From positions 1 through 64,000 of the forward strand of contig JACMJL010000217.1 in NCBI GenBank assembly GCA_014380625.1: DNA of 64,000 nucleotides, read 5' to 3'. This document shows positions 35,646 through 45,253 of the stretch, piece after piece. The notes beneath the pieces are model-generated. The model saw nothing but the letters and a program-made list of their open reading frames with translations. It was not told the DNA's origin and made no database searches. The translations under genes were made by a program, and so were the position numbers. The stretch is from Clostridiaceae bacterium. Lineage in GTDB: Bacteria > Bacillota > Clostridia > Clostridiales > Clostridiaceae. The first letter of the stretch is position 1, and each line of letters opens with the position of its first letter.

Positions 35646-36575
35646 ATGATTGTTGAAGTTAAAAATCTTAATAAAAGATACGGGGATAAACTTGCTGTAG
35701 ACAATATGAATATAAACATTAAAAAAGGTGAGATTCTTGGACTTTTAGGACCAAATGGAGCAGGTAAAACTACCTTAATTAATTCTATTATCGGTATTAC
35801 AGAAATTCAATCTGGTGAAATAAATATATTTGGTAAAAATATGCGAAAGGATTCTATGGAAGTTAAAAAGAATATCGGTGTAGTACCACAAAATATAGCC
35901 CTTTTAAATGAGTTTACTGCAATTGAAAATGTTACCTATTTTGCTAGGTTATATGGGCTTAAAGGTAAAGAATTGAGAGAAAGTGTGCAGCAAGCCTTAG
36001 AATTCACAAATCTTTGGGAGAGAAGAAAGGATTATCCGAAAAAGTATTCTGGAGGAATGCAGAGAAGATTGAACATTGCCTGCTCAATTGTTCATAAACC
36101 TGAACTAATAATAATGGATGAGCCTACAGTGGGAATCGATCCTCAGTCAAGGAACCATATTTTAGAATCCATTAAGAAATTAAATAAATTAGGGGCTACC
36201 ATTATCTACACTTCACATTATATGGAGGAGGTTGAAGCCATATGCACAAGGGTGGCAATTATGGACAATGGAAGACTTATTGCTGAAGGCTCTAAGGAAG
36301 AATTATCTCAATACATTCTTGATGACCAAGTTGTGGAAATGGTATTGAGTAATCCAGGATATACAATTATTGAGGCTGTTAAAAATGTTTCAGGAGTTAA
36401 AGAATGCACACTTTCCGCTAATAAATTGTCTTTAGTACTTGAGAAGAGTTGTAATATTTCAAAAGTAATAAATACTATAACAAATAAAGATGGGATTATA
36501 GTAAAAATTAATATGGAGGAAGCAACATTAGAGGATGTATTTTTATCTTTGACAGGTAAAAAGTTAAGAGATTAA
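35646..36575 (+). CDS. ABC transporter ATP-binding protein (ABC-2 exporter)
   Basis: 309 residues from ATG 35646; the GTG 35637 and ATG 35640 lie within the AAAAGGGTG binding site. Walker A GLLGPNGAGKTTL, signature YSGGMQRRLNIA, Walker B LIIMDEPTVGID and the H-loop TSHYMEEVE are intact. Drug- and lantibiotic-type C-terminal domain. Starts a five-gene operon: ATPase, two ABC-2 permeases, histidine kinase and response regulator, with spacings of 16 bases or overlaps in the first three genes. Confidence 0.92.
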   Translation: MIVEVKNLNKRYGDKLAVDNMNINIKKGEILGLLGPNGAGKTTLINSIIGITEIQSGEINIFGKNMRKDSMEVKKNIGVVPQNIALLNEFTAIENVTYFARLYGLKGKELRESVQQALEFTNLWERRKDYPKKYSGGMQRRLNIACSIVHKPELIIMDEPTVGIDPQSRNHILESIKKLNKLGATIIYTSHYMEEVEAICTRVAIMDNGRLIAEGSKEELSQYILDDQVVEMVLSNPGYTIIEAVKNVSGVKECTLSANKLSLVLEKSCNISKVINTITNKDGIIVKINMEEATLEDVFLSLTGKKLRD

Positions 36576-36591
36576 GGGGGTGACAATTATA

Positions 36592-37713
36592 ATGGTTATA
36601 ATTGTAGCGTATTATGAATTTTTAAAAAATTTAAGAGATATAAGATTGTTTGCTATTTTAGTGATATTTCCAATACTGACCACATTAATATTAGGAAATG
36701 CTATTGGGGGTTATTTTTCTAATGACATCAAGGATAAGATTTCTGTGGGTTACATTAATGAAGATGCAGGAGATGTAGGACAGGCTTTTAATAAATTTTT
36801 AGCTAATGAAGAATTAAAAAAAAGAATGAATGTAATAAATTATGAAGATAGAAATCAAGGTCATATTGATCTAAAGGCTGGAAAGATTAATAGCTTAATA
36901 TACTTACCATCAGAGTTATCAAAAAATATTGTTGCTTCTAAAAAACAAGTTATACAGATATCTGGAAGTAAGGATGTAGAATATGCTGAAAGTATTGTAA
37001 GTAGTTTTATTACTTCTTACAATGGTGTTAACGCTTTAATATCAGTACAAGGAATACCTTCAGATAAGGATACTATAAGCAATATAAAGAGGGTTTTTTA
37101 TAATAAAACTCAGGTTAAACTTTCAGCTACAGATTATTATGCAGTGTTAACCTTACTTCAAATGTTAATAGTAGGTGCAATATTAGGTATACTTATTACC
37201 ACTAAAAACTATGGATCGGATATTCATATTAGAATACATTCATTACCGGTAAATAACCTAATATTAATTCTTGGTAAAATTATTGGAAGTACCCTTTATT
37301 TGTTTTTAGCAGCTGGCATAAATATATTGTTTACTAAAATAGTATATGGAGTTAACTGGAACGGTAATCCTCTAATAATAATAGGAACAATTTTGGTGTA
37401 TTGTAGTATTACCATTGGTATTGGCGTGATTTTAGGACTTCTTATTCCGAGTTTTTCAACTTCACTCATGATTGTAATGTTAATGATGATCTTTTTCGGA
37501 ACTCTATCTGGGGCGGTGTCACCAGCGAATGTAAATGATAATATAAGCTTTCTCATACCTAATTATCATGCTAAAATTCTGCTGTTTGGTACAATTTATG
37601 GCTACTCACAGGAGATTATGCTTAATGCTGCACTGTGGCTTTTAGGCATTATGGCATTTGTATATAGTATTGCTGCAATTTTTATTAGGAGGGTTTCCTA
37701 TGATAATATTTAA
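36592..37713 (+). CDS. ABC-2 type permease (first)
   Basis: 373 residues from ATG 36592, nine bases after AGGGGGTG; GTG 36580 lies in that site. One N-terminal helix (LFAILVIFPILTTLILG), a 140-residue outer domain, then five helices in the C-terminal half (LTLLQMLIVGAILGILI, ending YSIAAIFIRR). Works with the ATPase upstream as an exporter. The next permease begins 14 bases before this one ends, which points to a heterodimeric channel. Confidence 0.87.
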   Translation: MVIIVAYYEFLKNLRDIRLFAILVIFPILTTLILGNAIGGYFSNDIKDKISVGYINEDAGDVGQAFNKFLANEELKKRMNVINYEDRNQGHIDLKAGKINSLIYLPSELSKNIVASKKQVIQISGSKDVEYAESIVSSFITSYNGVNALISVQGIPSDKDTISNIKRVFYNKTQVKLSATDYYAVLTLLQMLIVGAILGILITTKNYGSDIHIRIHSLPVNNLILILGKIIGSTLYLFLAAGINILFTKIVYGVNWNGNPLIIIGTILVYCSITIGIGVILGLLIPSFSTSLMIVMLMMIFFGTLSGAVSPANVNDNISFLIPNYHAKILLFGTIYGYSQEIMLNAALWLLGIMAFVYSIAAIFIRRVSYDNI

Positions 37714-38803
37714 TCAAGTAATAAAAAGAATTTTTAAAAACAAAATAAAACTGATAATCATATTATTTATGCCAGTAATCTTTATTCTAATGTTTGCAAT
37801 GCAGCAACAAAGTACTTTAACAGTTGGAGTGGTAGATAAGGATAATTCAACTATTTCAAAAGGTTTAATAAATAATCTCAGACAACTTAAAAAAGTGCAA
37901 GTGTTAATGCTAAAGGAAGATAAGGTTTATGATAAAGCAGTAAGTTATGGAACTGATTATTCAATAATAATTCAAGAAGGTTTTGAAGATAAATTAATGG
38001 CAGGTGAAGCTTCACTAATAAAGGAATTTTATTTAAATCCAAAAGAAAAACTTTTTTATGCGAGACTATATGTGGATAACTACCTTAGTAATATGAAAAT
38101 GCTAGCAAAAGGAACTGGTTATGACAAAATTAAATTTTCCACAGCATTTAAAGTTTTCCAGGAAAGTAAATTAAGTTTTGAAAATGCTGCTGACAGTGGT
38201 AAAAGCAAAGATCAGTCAAGGATTGCGTTAGCGTTTTTAGTTCAATTTATGCTTTATATGTCTGTAATTACAGCAGGACTAATTTTGGAAGACAAAAATA
38301 GCGGAGTTTTTTATAGAGTATTTTATGCTCCAGTTTCAATAAAAAAGTATTTGTTTCAAAACTTAGCTGCTTTTCTAATTATAGCTATAATACAAGTTGT
38401 TATGATTCTTTTAATTATTAAGGAGGTTCTTGGACTAGGGCTTGGTGAACATCCTTTTAATATGTTTATATTATTTGTAGTTTTTTCTTTGGTATGTGTT
38501 TCTTTAGGATTGTTTGTAGTTTCCTTATTTAAAAAGTCAATATATGCCTATACTTTAATTCTTTTTATTACCACGCCTATAGTTATGCTTGGAGGCTGTT
38601 ATTGGAAAAAGGAAATGATGCCTGATATTATGCAGAAAATAGCACTATTTCTGCCAACAACATGGCTAATGGATGGAGTAGATAAGTTACTTTTTGAAAA
38701 TAAAAGTATAGCAAATGCATTTGTGGAGATAATGGTTCTTTTCATATTTGCTGGTATATTTCTGGCGGCAGGCCTAGTTAAGAAGGTTGATGTTTCAAAA
38801 TAG
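37700..38803 (+). CDS. ABC-2 type permease (second)
   Basis: 367 residues from ATG 37700 with AGGAGGG upstream; the longer frame from 37658 lies inside the previous gene. Same layout as its neighbour: N-terminal helix (IILFMPVIFILMFAM), outer domain, five or six C-terminal helices including CVSLGLFVVSLFKKS and TTPIVMLGGCYW, as in ABC-2/YhgE-like exporters. Likely the second half of the channel. Confidence 0.87.
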   Translation: MIIFNQVIKRIFKNKIKLIIILFMPVIFILMFAMQQQSTLTVGVVDKDNSTISKGLINNLRQLKKVQVLMLKEDKVYDKAVSYGTDYSIIIQEGFEDKLMAGEASLIKEFYLNPKEKLFYARLYVDNYLSNMKMLAKGTGYDKIKFSTAFKVFQESKLSFENAADSGKSKDQSRIALAFLVQFMLYMSVITAGLILEDKNSGVFYRVFYAPVSIKKYLFQNLAAFLIIAIIQVVMILLIIKEVLGLGLGEHPFNMFILFVVFSLVCVSLGLFVVSLFKKSIYAYTLILFITTPIVMLGGCYWKKEMMPDIMQKIALFLPTTWLMDGVDKLLFENKSIANAFVEIMVLFIFAGIFLAAGLVKKVDVSK

Positions 38804-38868
38804 AAACTATATAATTAGTTTAGGAAAAGCTATTTTTAGAATTAATAGTATTATTGTTAGGAGAAAAA

Positions 38869-39948
38869 ATGAAGCATATATATGGTGCCCTAGTTATTGC
38901 ATGGATTGCAGTGGAACTAGTTTTTAAATCAAATTCAAATATAACTGCTATAGCATCCTTATTGGGTGCTTTATGGCTTTTTATCATAAAGGAAAAGTAT
39001 ATTGATAATATTTATTCTAGCATAATATTTCTTATGGTTATATTAATCTTATCTCAATTTTACCCGGATTTTATAGTGCTAACGGGAATAGTCCTCTTTG
39101 ATAGTGCATACTTTAAAAAACGTACTTTAGGTATAGTGGTCTTTATTATTATAGGAGTTATATACAGTACAAATTATCCTCTATTGTTTCATTTAATATA
39201 CTCATTATTTTTGGGTTACGTGCTTGGTGAAAAGGATTTTAACTCAAAGAATAATTTTGAATTACTAGATAAGGAGAGAAAGCTAAGGTACAACTTAGAA
39301 CAGACTCAAAACCAATTAATTAAATCTAAGGTGGAAATAGAAGAGTTAACTAAAATAAGGGAAAGAAACAGGATAGCTCATGAACTTCATGATAATATGG
39401 GACATAGTATAGCTGGTGTGATTTTTCAATTAGAAGCAGCCCTAAGGATTATTAATAAAGATAAGGAAAAAGCAGAAGGTATCTTAAAACTATGTAGTAA
39501 AAAGTTATCTGAAGCCTTAGAGCTCACCAGGGATACAGTTTACAATATGAAGGTAGATAAAAAATTAGGTGTTGATTCTATTAAAAAAATTATAAGCGAT
39601 TTTAAATTTTGTCCGGTGGTATTTGAACATACTGGAGACTTCAGTAATGTTTCCTTTTTTATTATTCAAATCATGGAGTCAAATATAATGGAATTTCTCA
39701 CTAATGCCTCAAAATATTCTCAGGCAACGGAAATAGAAATCAGAATAGATATTAATGCGAAAAATCTAAGGCTTTTTTATAAAGATAATGGAATTGGCTG
39801 TGAAAACATAAAAGCAAACGTTGGGATAACTGGAATAAGGGATAGAGTAAGGGCTGCTGGAGGAACTATATCTGTTGATGGTAAGGTCGGATTTCTAATA
39901 GTATGTAATTTGCCAGTGAATAATGAAAAAAGGGAGGAACCGTTTTGA
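38869..39948 (+). CDS. Sensor histidine kinase, LiaS/NarX-like (HisKA_3)
   Basis: 359 residues from ATG 38869 after TAGGAG (TTG 38854 is upstream of that site). Four or five N-terminal membrane helices with almost no outer loop, so it may sense the membrane or its own transporter. The phosphorylated histidine is in ERNRIAHELHDNMGHSIAG, and the ATP-binding part has FLTNASKYSQATE and DNGIGCENIKANVGITGIRDR. Its stop codon overlaps the start of the response regulator. Confidence 0.9.
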   Translation: MKHIYGALVIAWIAVELVFKSNSNITAIASLLGALWLFIIKEKYIDNIYSSIIFLMVILILSQFYPDFIVLTGIVLFDSAYFKKRTLGIVVFIIIGVIYSTNYPLLFHLIYSLFLGYVLGEKDFNSKNNFELLDKERKLRYNLEQTQNQLIKSKVEIEELTKIRERNRIAHELHDNMGHSIAGVIFQLEAALRIINKDKEKAEGILKLCSKKLSEALELTRDTVYNMKVDKKLGVDSIKKIISDFKFCPVVFEHTGDFSNVSFFIIQIMESNIMEFLTNASKYSQATEIEIRIDINAKNLRLFYKDNGIGCENIKANVGITGIRDRVRAAGGTISVDGKVGFLIVCNLPVNNEKREEPF

Positions 39949-40574
39949 AAATTCTAATTGTTGATGACGATGATTTAATTAGAGATGGTCTTAAAATGAT
40001 TCTTGAAACAGAAGAGGGTTTTTCTGTAGTTGGAACTGCAAGTAATGGTGAAGAAGCTGTAAAAATATGTTGGTCTACCCAACCTGATATAATTCTTATG
40101 GACATAAGAATGCCTATTATGGATGGGGTACATGCAACTAAACTTATTAAAGAACAATTTAAAAATATTAAAATTTTGCTTTTAACTACCTTTAAGGATA
40201 CAGAATACATAAGAAGTGCTGTAAAGTATGGTGCTGAGGGTTATGTGCTTAAAAGTAATTCCACACTAAGCATTATTGAAAGTATAAAGACAATTTTTGA
40301 AGGAAATGTAGTATATGAAAAGCAGATAGCAGGTTTGTTGTCGGAGATGCTTATCAAGGAAAAAAAAATCCCCAAGGAGTTTCCCAATATAACATCGAGA
40401 GAATATGAAATTATGGAGTTTTTAAGTAAAGGCTCTTCTAACAAAGAAATTTCTGAAAAACTTTTTATTGGTGAAGGCACAGTAAGAAATAATATATCAG
40501 TTTTGCTGGACAAGTTAAATCTTAGGGATAGGACTCAACTTGCAATATATTTTATCCGCAATTTAGAAAAATAA
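39945..40574 (+). CDS. NarL/LuxR-family response regulator
   Basis: 209 residues, TTG start after GGGAGGA and overlapping the kinase stop. Receiver domain with D53 in IILMDIRMPIMDG, lysine in YVLKSNS, and a LuxR-type HTH near 145-205 (TSREYEIMEFLSKGSSNKEI, EGTVRNNISVLLDKL). Partner of the kinase directly upstream; probably controls the ABC operon that carries it. Confidence 0.92.
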   Translation: MKILIVDDDDLIRDGLKMILETEEGFSVVGTASNGEEAVKICWSTQPDIILMDIRMPIMDGVHATKLIKEQFKNIKILLLTTFKDTEYIRSAVKYGAEGYVLKSNSTLSIIESIKTIFEGNVVYEKQIAGLLSEMLIKEKKIPKEFPNITSREYEIMEFLSKGSSNKEISEKLFIGEGTVRNNISVLLDKLNLRDRTQLAIYFIRNLEK

Positions 40575-40618
40575 AGATTTTATTAATGAATTTTTTTAGA
40601 AATTATTGGTGAAAATAA

Positions 40619-40646
40619 TTGACAAATATAAAAGATTTGTTAAAAT
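40619..40646 (+). promoter_or_regulatory. Promoter of htpG
   Basis: TTGACA (40619-40624) and TAAAAT (40641-40646), spacer 16. The CIRCE element begins four bases after the -10 box and covers the start site. Confidence 0.75.
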
Positions 40647-40650
40647 GAAA

Positions 40651-40677
40651 TTAGCACTCAACAACATAGAGTGCTAA
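40651..40677. promoter_or_regulatory. CIRCE operator (HrcA-binding site)
   Basis: TTAGCACTC (40651-40659), nine bases, GAGTGCTAA (40669-40677): an exact match to the consensus TTAGCACTC-N9-GAGTGCTAA. Placed over the transcription start of htpG, so HrcA should repress the gene until heat shock. Confidence 0.96.
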
Positions 40678-40745
40678 TAAAAAATACCTGCCACTATGAT
40701 AGGTATAGTTTATAATATTTTTATTAACGGAAGGAAGCAATAAAG

Positions 40746-42620
40746 ATGGAAACAAAACAATTTAAATCCGAATCAAAAAGATTACTTGACCTAATGATTC
40801 ATTCAATCTACACTCATAAAGAGATATTTATGAGAGAGCTAATATCAAACGCAAGCGATGCAATTGATAAAAGTTATTATCGTTCCCTTGTAGATGAAAA
40901 TATTAGCTTTAACAAAGAGGATTTCTATATTAGAATTACTGCAGATAAAGAAGCAAGAACACTGACAATTACTGATACAGGAATTGGTATGACAAAAGAG
41001 GAACTTGAAAATAACTTGGGGACAATTGCTAAAAGTGGTTCTTTAGCATTTAAAAATGAAAGCGAAGTAAAAGATGGCGTTGATATAATAGGTCAATTTG
41101 GTGTTGGATTTTATTCTGCCTTTATGGTAGCAGATGTATTGACTGTAAAAAGCCGTGTACTTAACTCTCAGGAAGCTTATATATGGGAATCTAAGGGGAC
41201 TGAAGGATATACCATTGAACCCTGCGTGAAGGATTCAGAAGGTACTGAAATTATATTAAAAATTAAAGAAAACACTGAAGATGAAAAATATGATGATTAC
41301 TTAGATGAATATAAACTAAAAACCTTAATTAAAAAATATTCAGATTTCATAAAATATCCTATTAAGATGCTTGAAAAGAAAAGTAAACTTAAAGAGGGTA
41401 GTGAAACAGAACACGAAGACTATTTCGAAGATGAAACTTTAAATAGTATGGTACCAATTTGGAGAAAAAATAAAAATGAATTAAAGCCTGAGGATTATGA
41501 TAACTTCTATATGGATAAACATTTTGGTTATGAAAAACCTCTTAAGGCAATTCACTCAAGTGTTGATGGAGTGACAAGTTATAATACTATACTTTACATT
41601 CCTGCTAAAGCACCCTATGATTTTTACACAAAAGAGTTTCAAAAGGGTTTAGAGCTTTATTCAAACGGTGTGTTAATTATGGAAAAATGTCCAGATTTAC
41701 TACCAGATTATTTTAGTTTCGTTCAAGGTTTGGTAGATTCTGCAGATTTATCTCTGAATATTTCTAGAGAACTTTTACAGCATGACAGACAACTTAAATT
41801 TATTGCTAAGAAAATTAAGGATAAAATTAAAAGTGAACTTGAAGGAATGATTAAAAATCAACGTGAGAAATATGATGAGTTCTACAACAATTTCGGAAAA
41901 CAGCTTAAATATGGTGTTTACTCTGATTGGGGAACCAACAAAGAGGATTTACAGGATTTATTAATGTTCTACTCTTCTACAGAGAAAAAATTGGTAACTC
42001 TTGGTGAGTATGTTTCTCGTATGAAGGAAGAGCAAAAATATATCTATTATGCAACCGGTGAAAGCATTGCAAGAATTGAAAAATTACCACAAACTGAAAT
42101 TATTACAGAAAAGGGCTTTGAAATATTATACTTTACTGATGATATTGATGAGTTTGCAATTAAAATGCTTACAAAGTACAAGGAAAAAGAATTTAAATCA
42201 GTTTCTAGTGGTGATTTAGGCTTTGAGGTTGATGATAAAGAGACCCCTGAAGAAGCAGAAGGAAATAAAGAATTATTTAATTTTATAAAGGAATCGCTAG
42301 CAGGTAAAGTTAAAGATGTTAAAGCCTCAAAACGATTAAAGAGTCACCCTGTTTGTCTTTCCTCAGAGGGTGAGTTATCTATTGAAATGCAGAAAGTGCT
42401 TAGTATGATGCCAAATAACTCTAATGTCCAGGCAGATAAAATTTTGGAAATAAATATTAATCATGAAATGTTTACTGCTGTTAAGCGCACCTATGCTGAT
42501 GACAAAGAAAAGCTAAAAACCTTTGCAAATATTTTATACAATCAGGCCTTGCTAATTGAAGGGCTTCCAATTGAGGATCCAGTTCAATTTGCTAATGATG
42601 TTTGTAACTTAATGAAATAA
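40746..42620 (+). CDS. htpG: Chaperone HtpG (bacterial Hsp90)
   Basis: 624 residues, full length. The GHKL ATPase domain shows [24 protein letters not shown] and [15 protein letters not shown]; middle domain with [16 protein letters not shown]-terminal dimerisation domain to the end. ATP-driven folding chaperone of the cytoplasm. AACGGAAGG precedes the ATG. Under a perfect CIRCE, whereas the B. subtilis htpG gene is known to be outside the HrcA regulon. A terminator follows. Confidence 0.97.
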   Translation: METKQFKSESKRLLDLMIHSIYTHKEIFMRELISNASDAIDKSYYRSLVDENISFNKEDFYIRITADKEARTLTITDTGIGMTKEELENNLGTIAKSGSLAFKNESEVKDGVDIIGQFGVGFYSAFMVADVLTVKSRVLNSQEAYIWESKGTEGYTIEPCVKDSEGTEIILKIKENTEDEKYDDYLDEYKLKTLIKKYSDFIKYPIKMLEKKSKLKEGSETEHEDYFEDETLNSMVPIWRKNKNELKPEDYDNFYMDKHFGYEKPLKAIHSSVDGVTSYNTILYIPAKAPYDFYTKEFQKGLELYSNGVLIMEKCPDLLPDYFSFVQGLVDSADLSLNISRELLQHDRQLKFIAKKIKDKIKSELEGMIKNQREKYDEFYNNFGKQLKYGVYSDWGTNKEDLQDLLMFYSSTEKKLVTLGEYVSRMKEEQKYIYYATGESIARIEKLPQTEIITEKGFEILYFTDDIDEFAIKMLTKYKEKEFKSVSSGDLGFEVDDKETPEEAEGNKELFNFIKESLAGKVKDVKASKRLKSHPVCLSSEGELSIEMQKVLSMMPNNSNVQADKILEININHEMFTAVKRTYADDKEKLKTFANILYNQALLIEGLPIEDPVQFANDVCNLMK

Positions 42621-42623
42621 TTA

Positions 42624-42660
42624 AAAGGGACTATCTCAAGATTTGAGATAGTCCCTTTTT
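42624..42660 (+). terminator. Terminator after htpG
   Basis: AAAAGGGACTATCTCAA and TTGAGATAGTCCCTTTT pair around a minimal loop, with T's after. Confidence 0.9.
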
Positions 42661-42727
42661 ACTTTAGGTACAAATATTAAAGGATAATAATGGATAAGTG
42701 TAGAATTACATAGCATGATTAATTTGA

Positions 42728-42955
42728 AAAGAAGGTAATAGTATTCCATTGTCATTAATTGCATTAATGGAAAATAAATGTGTTGGAGTAGTTTTAATTT
42801 TTGAAAATGATTTACAGCCTAGATCCGAACTAACGCCATGGCTTGCTGGTTTGTATGTAGATGCTGAGTACTATAAAAGGAGAGGGTGGACACTTCTCGA
42901 AGAAACAATAGATGAATATGGTCAAGATACAAGTGTCTTCTATATGGAACTATGA
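42728..42955 (+). pseudogene. GNAT acetyltransferase with internal deletion
   Basis: The frame reads EGNSIPLSLIALMENK, GVVLIFENDLQPRSELTPW, LAGLYVDAEY and then jumps directly to YYKRRGWTLLEET and a C-terminal TSVFYMEL. In intact relatives the acetyl-CoA motif (R/Q-x-x-G-x-G) and the following helix lie between DAEY and the terminal YYKRRGW; about 40 residues are gone, still in frame. The N-terminus is missing as well: an in-frame TGA at 42725-42727 precedes it and no good start exists. It can hardly bind acetyl-CoA. Confidence 0.75.
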
Positions 42956-42980
42956 AATATAATATTACTAAAAAGGAGAA

Positions 42981-43424
42981 ATGAAAATGGAAGAAACAAT
43001 AAGATTTCTACTCAAAGCTAAAAAGGCTACTTATGCGGGGAAGGGTCCAGAGTTACTATCCTCACGTCCAAAGGCTCATGATTTAGAGTATGTTGAAAAG
43101 GATCTAAGGTATATGGATACCTATTTAGGTGGAGAAAAGTTCTTAGGCGAAGAAGTTTTATGGAGGAAGAATATTCCATTTTGGGCTATGAACTATTGTG
43201 GACGTGTTATTTCAGAAGAATTCAATGGAAACTTTTTAAAAGAAGCCTTATTAAATGTTAATGCTGACATGCCCTTTAGGGGACCCAGTGAATATAAATC
43301 TGATAATTTTACTTATAAGTGTAAGGTGGATGGTTCTTTTGAATGGTTTATGGGTTCAGAACAGATATTTTACAATGAAGAAATGGTGTATGAGTGCATG
43401 TTTCATGGTGGAATAGTTAAATAA
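42981..43424 (+). CDS. DUF5680 family protein
   Basis: 147 residues. The family blocks are SSRPKAHDLEY, YMDTYLGGEKFLGEEVLW, PFWAMNYCGRVI, NGNFLKEALLNV, FRGPSEY and the C-terminal VYECMFHGGIV. Soluble, with no signal peptide; biochemical role unknown. AAAAGGAG lies ahead of the ATG. It follows the broken GNAT by 25 bases. Confidence 0.75.
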   Translation: MKMEETIRFLLKAKKATYAGKGPELLSSRPKAHDLEYVEKDLRYMDTYLGGEKFLGEEVLWRKNIPFWAMNYCGRVISEEFNGNFLKEALLNVNADMPFRGPSEYKSDNFTYKCKVDGSFEWFMGSEQIFYNEEMVYECMFHGGIVK

Positions 43425-43494
43425 CAGATTTTTTGTAGTGACTTGATAAAAACTACTATTAAAAAATCATTTGAGTATACGGGGGCAATAAATA

Positions 43495-44529
43495 ATGAAA
43501 GATGACATTTCAACAAAAATTAAGAAAAAAGCTTATGAATCAGGATATGATTTGTGCGGAATTATTGAGGCAAAGCCCTTTAATGAGTTTAATGATCATA
43601 TTAAAATTCGAGTAGAGAAGTTCCCAAAATCAACATATTTATATGAGAGTCTTTATAGTTTAGGGGAACCCTTAGAAAAGGCTAATTGGGCAAAGTCAAT
43701 TATTGTATGTATAAGAAGATATAATAAATATAAGATTCCTCAAAGTCTAGATAAGCTTTTTGGAAAAGTGTATCTTTTTGACGGGAGATTAAACTATTCG
43801 AAAGAGTATGTAGAAAAAAATCTTTTTGAAGATTACCTTAAAGAACAAGGTATGAAAACCTATAGAGATGGTGTAACAGCCAGATGGGCAGCGGTTAAAG
43901 CAGGCTTGGGTCATTTTAGGAAAAATAATTTTATTTATACTGAGTTTGGTTCATACGTTTGGATAGATACCTGGATGGTAGATGTCGAAATGGAATATGA
44001 TAAGGAATATGATAAGGTTATAAAGGATTGTCCTGAAAAATGTAATAAATGTATTGAATCTTGTCCTACAAAAGCTTTATCAGAAGATTTTACTATGGAT
44101 AGGGGTTCTTGCATTGCACAATTGTCATTTTTCTCCACAGATTTACCCTCAGAGGAAATAAGAGAAAAAATGGGGACTTGGGTATATGGATGTGATGTTT
44201 GCCAGGATGTATGCCCCATGAATATAAATAGATGGAGTGAAGAAGAAGAATTCCCCGAGTTAAACGAGATTTCAGAAATTATCTCATTGGAAAAAATATT
44301 TACAATGGACGAAAACACATTGATGAATGTATTAAAACCTAGATTTTGGTACATCAGTGAAGATAGAATTTGGTTATGGAAGTGTAATACATTAAGAGCA
44401 ATGGCCAATACTGGAGATAATAAGTACAGTAAATTGATTAAGGATGCCTGCAATGATAATAATGACAAGGTTAGGAAAATGGCTTTATGGGCATTAAAGA
44501 AATTTGATACTTATAAATTTAATAAATAG
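43495..44529 (+). CDS. Epoxyqueuosine reductase-like double [4Fe-4S] protein
   Basis: 344 residues. N-terminal DUF1730-like part (SGYDLCGIIEAKPF), GVTARWAAVKAGLGHFRKNNFIYTEFGSYVW as in QueG, then CPEKCNKCIESCPTKAL and CDVCQDVCPMN, eight cluster-ligand cysteines in two groups, and a C-terminal helical repeat (DACNDNNDKVRKMALWALK) like the HEAT segment of QueG. Reduces epoxyqueuosine in tRNA in the true family; the sequence differs enough that another reductase role is possible. GGGGG site ahead of the ATG. Confidence 0.72.
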   Translation: MKDDISTKIKKKAYESGYDLCGIIEAKPFNEFNDHIKIRVEKFPKSTYLYESLYSLGEPLEKANWAKSIIVCIRRYNKYKIPQSLDKLFGKVYLFDGRLNYSKEYVEKNLFEDYLKEQGMKTYRDGVTARWAAVKAGLGHFRKNNFIYTEFGSYVWIDTWMVDVEMEYDKEYDKVIKDCPEKCNKCIESCPTKALSEDFTMDRGSCIAQLSFFSTDLPSEEIREKMGTWVYGCDVCQDVCPMNINRWSEEEEFPELNEISEIISLEKIFTMDENTLMNVLKPRFWYISEDRIWLWKCNTLRAMANTGDNKYSKLIKDACNDNNDKVRKMALWALKKFDTYKFNK

Positions 44530-44539
44530 GGGTGAAATA

Positions 44540-45114
44540 ATGGGTATTTTAAAAACAGAAAGATTAATACTTAGGAAATTCACTGGTGATGATTGGAAAG
44601 ACTTGCATGAATATCTATCTCAAGTAAAAGTAGTTATGTATGAACCCTATAACATATTTAGCGAGGAAGAATCTAAAAAAGAGGCAATAAATCGATCTCA
44701 GAATGATGCCTTTTGGGCTGTTTGTCTTAGAGAAACCAATAAATTGATAGGTAATGTATATTTCCAACTACAAGGACCAAAAGAATTTAGTACATGGGAA
44801 ATTGGGTATGTGTTTAATCCTTTATATTATGGAAAAGGTTATGCTACTGAAGCCTGCCAAAAGGAATTTTACAGTATGGTTTTGAACAAATCGGTGCACA
44901 CCGAATTATTGCTAAATGTAATCCTGAAAATATTGCTTCGTGGAAGTTAATGGAACGACTGACTATGAGAAGGGAAGGGCATTTTAAGAAACCAGCCTTT
45001 TTCAAAAAAACAGATGAAGGAAAGCCAATATGGCATGACGCTTATCTATATTCCGTATTACAAGAAGAATGGGTCAATTTATTGGCAGAGAAAAATGTTT
45101 CTACGAAATATTGA
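44540..45114 (+). pseudogene. RimJ/RimL-type GNAT acetyltransferase with frameshift
   Basis: Frame 1 from ATG 44540 reads LKTERLILRKFTGDDWKDL through GYVFNPLYYGKGYATEACQK and then goes out of frame at about 44864. The second frame continues ILQYGFEQIGAHRIIAKCNP, ENIASWKLMERLTMRREG to YSVLQEEWVNLLAEKN, stop at 45112-45114. Adding one base at AAAGG-AATTTT restores CQKAILQYGF, so a single-base deletion is the simplest cause. Motif A (YYGKGYATEA) is intact. Either a real pseudogene or a sequencing error. Confidence 0.8.
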
Positions 45115-45253
45115 TTCATGAATATGAGAATATTTTTAAAATTGATTTGTGAATGAATTATCATTAAATAAATTAGTGAAATCACTGATATATTTAAAAT
45201 AAAAGAAGCTATATAAGGTTTATTCGGGAAATGATATTTGAAAAGGAGTTAAA

